A stretch of 16,035 nt of DNA from CAYSBE01 sp964429245 (GTDB lineage Bacteria; Bacteroidota; Bacteroidia; UKL13-3). The notes under the pieces are model-generated. The model was given only the letters and a program-made list of their open reading frames with translations. It did no database searches and was not told the origin of the DNA. Position numbers and translations under genes: made by a program. Numbering within the stretch: position 1 is the first letter of the stretch; the number at the start of each line of letters is the position of its first letter. The DNA lies in assembly GCA_964429245.1 (NCBI GenBank), contig CAYSBE010000058.1, positions 1 through 16,035 of the forward strand, in the 5' to 3' direction. This document shows positions 7,304 through 13,525 of this stretch, in pieces.

Positions 7304-7345
7304 TCGCAAATTATCATAATATTTGATAAAATAACATATTTGCGA
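7304..7345. promoter_or_regulatory. nested inverted repeats in the divergent intergenic region
   Basis: TCGCAAAT (7304-7311) and ATTTGCGA (7338-7345) are perfect 8-bp inverted repeats 26 nt apart. Inside them TTATCA (7311-7316) and TGATAA (7324-7329) form a second dyad. They fill the 80-bp gap between the response regulator (start 7290) and the methyltransferase (start 7371). On the plus strand TAATTTTG (7296-7303) matches the -7 consensus and abuts the outer repeat, but no -33 box is at the right distance. I see no good promoter for the response regulator. A shared operator, possibly autoregulatory, is an inference. Confidence 0.4.
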
Positions 7346-7370
7346 TATAAATAAACCAAATAGACCACTA

Positions 7371-8264
7371 ATGACTTTTACACCGAGCCTTCAATTAATA
7401 AAACCTGAGCATTGGAAATCATACGAACTGATAGACAGCGGGGGAGGTGAAAAGTTAGAGCGTTTTGGCACATATATCACCATTCGGCCTGAGCCACAAG
7501 CCCTTTGGGAGAAGCAGTTGACAGAAAAAGAATGGCTGGCTAAGGCACATGTAAAATTTGAACAGAAGGGCAGCCACAACGGTCAGTGGGCACGTATCAA
7601 ACAAATGCCCGATAAGTGGAATTTGGTTTATGAATCCCCATTTTTAAGGCTAACATTTAACTTATCCTTAACATCATTTAAGCATGTAGGCATCTTTCCG
7701 GAGCAAGCAGCCAATTGGGAATATATTGCCGACAAAGTGAAAAATTTCAAAGGAAGCGAACAACCTCGTGTGCTCAATTTATTTGCTTATACAGGAGGAG
7801 CCTCCCTTGCTGCAAAACAAGCAGGTGCAGATGTTACCCACGTTGATTCCATCAAACAAGTGATATCGTGGTCAAATGAAAACATGGTTTCAAGCGGATT
7901 GAAAGATATACGTTGGGTGGTAGAAGATGCCTTTAAATTTGTAAGGCGTGAAGTGAAGCGGGGCAAAAAATATCATGGAATTATACTTGACCCGCCTGCG
8001 TATGGCATTGGAGCCAATGGCGAAAGGTGGAAGTTGGACGAACAAATAAATGATTTGCTTAAAGAAGTGAAGTTGCTGTTAGACGAGAATCATTTTATGG
8101 TGTTAAATATGTATTCACTAGGAATGAGTGCATTGATTACAGAAAATTTGATTAACCAAATATTTACAGTTTCACCTATACGACAACATGCCGAAATTTA
8201 TTTGCCATCTTCTACCGGTCAACGGTTGCCTTTGGGCATTGTAGCCCGCGTAAGTAGTTATTAA
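7371..8264 (+). CDS. RlmI-like class I methyltransferase (COG1092 type)
   Basis: 297 aa. The catalytic part resembles the 23S rRNA methyltransferase RlmI/RlmK family: a substrate-side loop KHVGIFPEQAANW (104-116), SAM motif I VLNLFAYTGGASLAA (134-148), the ribose-binding acid D159 in THVDS, the acidic residue D187 in VEDAF, and the catalytic-loop motif LDPPAYG (206-212). The PUA RNA-binding domain found at the N-terminus of E. coli RlmI is missing; the first ~90 residues are a different short module. A cytosine or guanine of rRNA is the likeliest substrate, but the exact base cannot be told from sequence. ATG start at 7371. The 64-aa gene follows after 22 nt. Confidence 0.88.
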   Translation: MTFTPSLQLIKPEHWKSYELIDSGGGEKLERFGTYITIRPEPQALWEKQLTEKEWLAKAHVKFEQKGSHNGQWARIKQMPDKWNLVYESPFLRLTFNLSLTSFKHVGIFPEQAANWEYIADKVKNFKGSEQPRVLNLFAYTGGASLAAKQAGADVTHVDSIKQVISWSNENMVSSGLKDIRWVVEDAFKFVRREVKRGKKYHGIILDPPAYGIGANGERWKLDEQINDLLKEVKLLLDENHFMVLNMYSLGMSALITENLINQIFTVSPIRQHAEIYLPSSTGQRLPLGIVARVSSY

Positions 8265-8286
8265 TGTAACACTTTATTAGCAACAG

Positions 8287-8481
8287 ATGCGCAACACCAC
8301 CAAACTAAAAGCCGTTTTGATGAAATACAGCATCTTCATGCAAATGGATGATGACGGCCTGTTAACAATGACACTGGTTGATAAACTATCATTGAAAGAA
8401 GAAATCATTGAAGCAAAAAATTACAGCTCACTCATCAATAAAGCGTATGCGTATTTGTTGAGGGATATCAAGGAAAAATAG
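8287..8481 (+). CDS. small hypothetical protein, 64 aa
   Basis: I do not recognise a family. The ATG at 8287 lies 22 nt after the methyltransferase stop on the same strand, and the composition is protein-like: a basic N-terminus (MRNTTKLKAVLMKY), a likely beta-hairpin (SIFMQMDDDGLLTMTLVDKLS), then a probable charged helix (KEEIIEAKNYSSLINKAYAYLLRDIKEK). Soluble, no signal peptide or membrane segment. An internal ATG at 8320 would give 53 aa. The co-directional position suggests an operon with the methyltransferase. A chance frame cannot be excluded. Confidence 0.55.
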   Translation: MRNTTKLKAVLMKYSIFMQMDDDGLLTMTLVDKLSLKEEIIEAKNYSSLINKAYAYLLRDIKEK

Positions 8482-8638
8482 TGTAGTAATTTTAGTTGCA
8501 TAGATATTTTGATTTCAATTTATATAGACATTCATACATCGTAAAAGTCTTTTATACATTAATGTTCAGGTAATGTTTAATAGCACTTCATTATACCGAT
8601 TTTATATTTATTTTTACACACATACAAATTCATTTGGC

Positions 8639-9379
8639 ATGGAAAAATGTTTGAATTGTGAGTTAGAATTAGAAGGTAGATTTTGTCATAAATGTGGGCA
8701 AGACTCTACAACTAAGCGATTTAATTGGAGATATATCCTTGTCCATGATATCTTAAATGGCTTTTTTGACCATAGGAAAGGGTTTTACTTTACCATATAT
8801 AAGTTAATCAAATCCCCCGGAAATTCAATAAGGGATTATGTATTAGGAAAGAGGGTGAAGTACATGAATTATTATGGCTTTTTTGGTCTTAGTATTTTAC
8901 TTTTTTCAATAGCGGAAAGTTATACGGGATTTAGTTACTCAAAACTCAATAATAGTCAAGATCTAAGTATGTCAACTTTAGATGAGTTTTTAAAGAACTA
9001 TCCCAAATTGTTCTACATAATAAATATACCATTGAATGCTTTGTTTAGCTATTTGTGTTTTTATAAATCAAGAATTAATTATTGGGAACATATCATTTTA
9101 AATTCATACAGAATGTCTTTCATGATAATTATTAATACGATATTTATACTTTCTAGTCTATTTATCGATTTAGATACACTTTTTATCATTCAACGAATTT
9201 TGGTATTGTTTAATATTGCATACAGTACATGGTTTCTAACGCAGTTTTTTAAGCCATTTTATAAATCGTATGTAGGATTGTTTATTCGTTCGATATTATC
9301 AATCATCATACCCACATTGGTATTATCGATGTTAATTATATTATATGTAGAATCAATTCTTCCTTTATTGAATAAATAG
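8639..9379 (+). CDS. DUF3667-type zinc-ribbon membrane protein
   Basis: 246 aa from the ATG at 8639. An in-frame ATG at 8573 would add 22 residues before the zinc ribbon and is unlikely, because the family starts just ahead of the ribbon. The N-terminus has a CxxC-CxxC zinc ribbon (C4, C7, C16, C19) ending in CGQ. The DUF3667 core follows: FFDHRKGFYFTIYKLIKSPG (42-61) and DYVLGKRVKYMNYYGFF (66-82). About five hydrophobic membrane segments lie near 80-92, 123-142, 158-176, 180-204 and 216-238. The family is common in Bacteroidota and has no established function. The gene is strikingly AT-rich (two lines counted by hand near 9061-9180 give 25 G+C in 120). It converges on the patatin gene with only 20 bp between stops and no clear terminator. 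Confidence 0.85.
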   Translation: MEKCLNCELELEGRFCHKCGQDSTTKRFNWRYILVHDILNGFFDHRKGFYFTIYKLIKSPGNSIRDYVLGKRVKYMNYYGFFGLSILLFSIAESYTGFSYSKLNNSQDLSMSTLDEFLKNYPKLFYIINIPLNALFSYLCFYKSRINYWEHIILNSYRMSFMIIINTIFILSSLFIDLDTLFIIQRILVLFNIAYSTWFLTQFFKPFYKSYVGLFIRSILSIIIPTLVLSMLIILYVESILPLLNK

Positions 9380-9399
9380 GAAGTAGGAAAAATAGGTTG

Positions 9400-11778
9400 T
9401 TAGAATTTAAATCCAAAGCTAAAGTATGTTCGCCAAGATTCAAATGAGGATGCTTTTGAAACAAATATATTGAGGGGGCCTAAGGGGGTCATATACCCAA
9501 CACTTCCCGAAAAGCTAACCATTGAGGCATACTGATCACCTTCACTATCGGTTCGGTATTCGAAATCGGTATTTAGTTTTGCCGCATTTTTGATAAGTGC
9601 TTCCGGTGAAGTTGCAGATTGATGGTATTGAGAATACACAGAAACAAAAAGCTTATGAAAAGTTTCATATTGCAGGCCTATTTTAAGTGTATAAAAATTA
9701 TTTTCTAAAAGTTCGCCTTCTCTTAATCCGGCTAATCCTATCAAATAAGGTCTAGAGCGTTGATCGGTACCTCCGATGAAGAAATAATCATTAATTGGAC
9801 TATTTGTTGTAACCAACTTTTCATTTAACGTATTCTCCTCTGTTCGGCTAATAATATTCTGAAAAGTAAATCCTTGGAATATGGCATAGTTAAGTGTAAG
9901 TTTTCTATTAATATCCTTGTAAAAGTTGAGTCTTAGATTTGATTTCAGATATGGTTGAACAACTAATTCTGCATTGCGATTTGTTTTTTGTGTATTACCT
10001 GATGAATCAATAAAGGTTTGATTTGATTCAACGGCCTGCACACAGTAATATGGTAGCTTTATGCTCACAAATACATCATTTCCTTTACGTGTATAGTATG
10101 GCCTATCCAACGTATTGTAAATATAATTGACATTCAAGCCAATTTGATTTATTTCAGACCGAACGGTTAAATCATTTTCAAGTTTTGGTTTAATGATGCC
10201 ATTTTCCACAAATGCAGAGAATGATACCATAGCAGAGTGGGTGGGGGCAAAGCTAATTCCTAGTAAACCGGTAGCAAATCTGTTTGAATAAATATCAGTA
10301 GTAAATCCCGTACGAGGTTGGTAAATGCGTTGTTCTGCATTTTCAGCAAATATGAGTCCATTAATTGACCAATTAGAAGAACTGAAATACCTTCTGTAAT
10401 GCAATCGGATTTTAGGTGCTTCAGCTAAGTCAATTGTAGCTAATAATCTTGATTTTTGACCTAACACATTTCTAAGCGTAAGATTCAATATTATACCTGC
10501 ACCACGTTCGTTATCATAATGTATTGCTGGTTTGATTCGCACTTTATAGTCCTCTGGAGCGTGAAATATAGTTTTTACAGCATCGGAATCTGGGAATAAT
10601 TCGTAATACACCAGATTAAAGTTACGTGAACCATATAAACGCCTGACTGACTCATCTAAATTTTTTGATTGCAATTTGTCACCTGGTTGAGTAACAATTC
10701 TAGTATTTGCAAATTCGCGAATTGCATTTGTTTTTATTTGCATAACCTCAGTTTCAGATATGTTGAAATGAGGTGTTGTTAAATTCATCGGTAATGAAAT
10801 GTTTTTAATTCTTCCTTCTTTTTTTTGCATTTCTGCAAGTGCGACAAGTTCCGGAATTTTCAAAGCTGAGATGGCATCGCCTGAATCAAGAATAACCGAG
10901 GATTTATTAAAACTACCTGCACTTAGTTTACCCATCCCATTCGTAAGGTTGTTCATTATATTACATTCCTGTTCTAAAGTACTGGCACGTTGTATGCTAT
11001 AATACAATGAGGATTGTACCAATATTTTATCAATTGTAATGAGCTCATCTTCGGTATATAATTTACCTCCGGTATAGCTACCTATAACAAAATCGGCACC
11101 CATTTTTTTTACTTGATGAACAGGAAAATTCTCTAGTAAACCGCCATCCACAAAAAGGTAATTGTCATACTTAACAGGATTAAAAATAGTTGGTATGGAC
11201 ATGCTTGAGCGCATGGCTAATGCTAAATTTCCTGATTTAATTTCAACAGGTTGAACGGTAATAATATCGACAGCCATGCAATGAAACGGTATGGGCAATT
11301 CATCAAAATTCTTTATGTGTGCGACCGGTAAAGTGAGTCGTGTTAATAAATTCATTAGCTCTTGACCGTCAATTAATCCTGCAAAATTTGGTTTGCCTTC
11401 ACTTAACGGCAACTCGGTAATATACCGTTGGTATTCATCCTTTTCATCAATAAAAATTTCAGACAACCCTACGTATCTGCTTAGTAATTTGTCCCAGTCA
11501 GCACTTCGGGCAATACTATCAATTTGCTTACCAGAATAACCGCAAGCATACAATGCCCCAACAATACTTCCCATACTTGTTCCAGTAATAAAGTCAATTT
11601 TTATTCCCAAAGAGTCAATTATCTTGAGTAGACCGATATGAGCAAGTCCTTTTGCGCCTCCTCCACTCAAGCAAAGACCAACTTTTTTATATTGTTGGCT
11701 TGATTGACATTTTGCATCGTGGTAAAAACACATCCATATTAAAATGCAAAAAATATATGCAAGTATATGTTTAGCCAT
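9400..11778 (-). CDS. secreted patatin phospholipase with POTRA-like segment and Omp85-type barrel
   Basis: 792 aa. A hydrophobic N-terminus (residues 4-18) ending near DAKCQ is a Sec signal. The patatin domain (about 31-225) has the glycine-rich oxyanion loop GGGAKG (39-44), the nucleophile elbow GTSMG with S68, and the dyad aspartate D211 in VDGG. After a linker, residues about 340-400 look like a single POTRA domain (SVRRLYGSRNFNLVYYEL). From ~405 to the end is an Omp85/surface-antigen beta-barrel finishing in phenylalanine (FGFKF). This matches the PlpD-like type Vd layout, a lipid hydrolase attached to its own barrel. The patatin is expected to act at the outer membrane; whether it faces the periplasm or the surface is unknown. 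ATG start at 11778, 17 nt after the upstream stop, so it is the last gene of the minus-strand trio. Confidence 0.92.
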   Translation of the reverse strand: MAKHILAYIFCILIWMCFYHDAKCQSSQQYKKVGLCLSGGGAKGLAHIGLLKIIDSLGIKIDFITGTSMGSIVGALYACGYSGKQIDSIARSADWDKLLSRYVGLSEIFIDEKDEYQRYITELPLSEGKPNFAGLIDGQELMNLLTRLTLPVAHIKNFDELPIPFHCMAVDIITVQPVEIKSGNLALAMRSSMSIPTIFNPVKYDNYLFVDGGLLENFPVHQVKKMGADFVIGSYTGGKLYTEDELITIDKILVQSSLYYSIQRASTLEQECNIMNNLTNGMGKLSAGSFNKSSVILDSGDAISALKIPELVALAEMQKKEGRIKNISLPMNLTTPHFNISETEVMQIKTNAIREFANTRIVTQPGDKLQSKNLDESVRRLYGSRNFNLVYYELFPDSDAVKTIFHAPEDYKVRIKPAIHYDNERGAGIILNLTLRNVLGQKSRLLATIDLAEAPKIRLHYRRYFSSSNWSINGLIFAENAEQRIYQPRTGFTTDIYSNRFATGLLGISFAPTHSAMVSFSAFVENGIIKPKLENDLTVRSEINQIGLNVNYIYNTLDRPYYTRKGNDVFVSIKLPYYCVQAVESNQTFIDSSGNTQKTNRNAELVVQPYLKSNLRLNFYKDINRKLTLNYAIFQGFTFQNIISRTEENTLNEKLVTTNSPINDYFFIGGTDQRSRPYLIGLAGLREGELLENNFYTLKIGLQYETFHKLFVSVYSQYHQSATSPEALIKNAAKLNTDFEYRTDSEGDQYASMVSFSGSVGYMTPLGPLNIFVSKASSFESWRTYFSFGFKF

Positions 11779-11795
11779 CTTGACTTTTACTTCTT

Positions 11796-13487
11796 TTAGT
11801 TTCTTAACTTTTTGGGGACAAACCTATATCCAATAAAAAGCGTATACAAGTTGTTAAATCCGGTGTCATAAAATGGTACCTCATTTAAAAAACTTCCTGC
11901 ATTAAAGTTGGTGTATGCACCCAAGTATAATCTTTCAGAGTTATAGCCTAATGTGCCATTTCCTGACATAATATAGACAGGTGTAGTTTCTCTATGGGTT
12001 GATTCTATTTCATTTTCAATTCGTGTAGCTTTTCCAATATTAATTCCGAATCCTGCATTTAAACCAAGACTTAAATAAAAGTTTTTAATCGGTACCCATG
12101 TGTATACATAACCAATTGTTGATCCAACCTCAAAATTTAGCGTTTTTGAAATAGAATCGAATCTTGGTTGGCTTCCATCTTGAACTTCATAATATTTTAC
12201 CCTGCCATCAAGTAAAAAACTACCGGCACTTTTTTGTTGAATTTCAGTTTGTGATTTAATTGCCCTTAGAGAAAGCCTATCATTAAATTTGTAGCCAATA
12301 TTTGCACTTAGTGCAGCATAATATAGTTCAGGTTTAATTAGCTTTTGATCAGCATTATAATTTCCAGGATATACCTCATCTGAATTATCTAAGTAAAATC
12401 CTTTTATGTATCTAAAATTGTAATCGCTATACCATTTGGTATTTATTATTGAAAAGCCAAATGAAAATCCACTTGTATTTCCATATACGTCTTCATCATT
12501 ATTGTTTTGAAAAAAATCAGGTGTAAATGTATACCATCCTGAAAATGCGCCATAGTCAGCCGAGAATCTTATTGCTGTCGAATAATTGGTATATACATCA
12601 TAATTAGTGCCTCTACTATCTAAACTAAAAAGCTCAAGTTTATTAATAAGTTGAGCTTTTACATTCACATAATTCTTAATGGTAAGTACATACCCATTAT
12701 GTATCGTATCTATATGTGAAATTTGTTTTGTCTCTTCTATAGTACTAGAAATATTACTATCGTTTAATTCTTTGGTAGAAAATGTATTTGTAAATACAAT
12801 ACTATCCTTAAATTTTTTCAGTTCGTCAATTACTCCTTGTTCATTTCGAGAATCGAAAAGTATAAGAATTTTATTGTTATCTGAGTTAGCAATTTTATTT
12901 GCTAATACAACACTTCTTTGCGACAGTAAAACAGCATCAAGATTTGACTCCGGATCCTTAGGTTTCATGGATTTATTTAGTGGGGTGTTTTTATCTTTTT
13001 CTGTTAAGGTAATCGGACCATATTTTGCTTCATAAGCAGCAATAAGTTCTTTCCCGGTTATGTCTACGTTTATTGCTTTCTTGCTTTCATCACCTAATAA
13101 TGATGCTGTATTTATTGTTGTGTAGCCACGTGAGATAAGGGGTTTATATTTGTTAGCATAACCGGAGTCTGTTGGAATGAATCCAAACAGTTTCCTCACT
13201 TTTCTTAGTTCCTCATCATTAAGGTTGCTTAGATCTATGTTTTCATAGAAAAGAACATATCCTTCGTTTTTTGATTTACTAATTACGTACTTTAAATGAG
13301 AATAAAACTGGGGTTGACCTACCTTGGTGGTTCCAGCATAACGGATTGCCTTATCTTTAAATTGATACTGATTATATGCAGCATTTTTATTATTGAGGAC
13401 TTTTAGTTTTTGAGATGCTCCACAAGACGCAATGGTGATTATTAATTGTACAAGTGTAAGAATCTTAAAATAGCTAAAAAAGTTCAT
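11796..13487 (-). CDS. lipoprotein with TraB-like domain fused to a DUF4421-like barrel
   Basis: 563 aa. The N-terminus is a lipoprotein signal: a hydrophobic stretch then lipobox IASC with C22. Residues about 45-235 resemble the TraB/GumN/ChaN fold as found in Bacteroidota: AGTTKVGQPQFY (51-62), GYVLFYENID (76-85), VDITGKELIAAYEAKYGPIT (141-160) and KILILFDSRNEQG (206-218). The positions where the family usually has GTxH and GxGH read GTTK (52-55) and DSRNEQG, so an active metal site is doubtful. From ~265 to the end the chain is rich in alternating strands and resembles DUF4421 (VYGNTSGFSFGF, then FRYIKGFYLDN), a predicted outer-membrane barrel. Both assignments are from memory of motifs. 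ATG start at 13487, 38 nt after the neighbouring stop; the patatin gene follows 17 nt later. Confidence 0.72.
   Translation of the reverse strand: MNFFSYFKILTLVQLIITIASCGASQKLKVLNNKNAAYNQYQFKDKAIRYAGTTKVGQPQFYSHLKYVISKSKNEGYVLFYENIDLSNLNDEELRKVRKLFGFIPTDSGYANKYKPLISRGYTTINTASLLGDESKKAINVDITGKELIAAYEAKYGPITLTEKDKNTPLNKSMKPKDPESNLDAVLLSQRSVVLANKIANSDNNKILILFDSRNEQGVIDELKKFKDSIVFTNTFSTKELNDSNISSTIEETKQISHIDTIHNGYVLTIKNYVNVKAQLINKLELFSLDSRGTNYDVYTNYSTAIRFSADYGAFSGWYTFTPDFFQNNNDEDVYGNTSGFSFGFSIINTKWYSDYNFRYIKGFYLDNSDEVYPGNYNADQKLIKPELYYAALSANIGYKFNDRLSLRAIKSQTEIQQKSAGSFLLDGRVKYYEVQDGSQPRFDSISKTLNFEVGSTIGYVYTWVPIKNFYLSLGLNAGFGINIGKATRIENEIESTHRETTPVYIMSGNGTLGYNSERLYLGAYTNFNAGSFLNEVPFYDTGFNNLYTLFIGYRFVPKKLRN
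12628..12660 (-). repeat. 10-bp perfect inverted repeat inside the lipoprotein gene
   Basis: AAAAGCTCAA (12628-12637) and TTGAGCTTTT (12651-12660) are perfect inverted arms with a 13-nt loop. As minus-strand RNA the 3' arm ends in a U run (CUUUUU), giving a shape like an intrinsic terminator, though the stem is A/U-rich. It falls at about codons 276-286, near the joint between the TraB-like and barrel parts. It may be a coincidence of codons for KAQLINKLELF. Confidence 0.35.
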
Positions 13488-13525
13488 GTGTATGGTTCAA
13501 AGCACCTAACTCCTTGATTGTATAA

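Noticed and set aside
7291..7368. N-terminal extension of the response regulator from a GTG
   Set aside because: The extra 26 residues precede the receiver domain, occupy the divergent intergenic region, and are less likely than the ATG at 7290.
8542..8554. Small dyad TAAAAG-T-CTTTTA upstream of the DUF3667 gene
   Set aside because: Too short and AT-only-like in a very AT-rich stretch to call an operator or hairpin.
8573..8638. Earlier ATG for the DUF3667 protein
   Set aside because: The added 22 residues are aromatic-rich and sit before the zinc ribbon where the family normally starts.
9380..9399. Bidirectional terminator between the convergent DUF3667 and patatin genes
   Set aside because: The 20-bp gap contains no inverted repeat or convincing T run.
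12679..13035. 118-codon plus-strand open frame
   Set aside because: Antisense to the lipoprotein gene; serine/leucine-rich composition typical of a complement reading.
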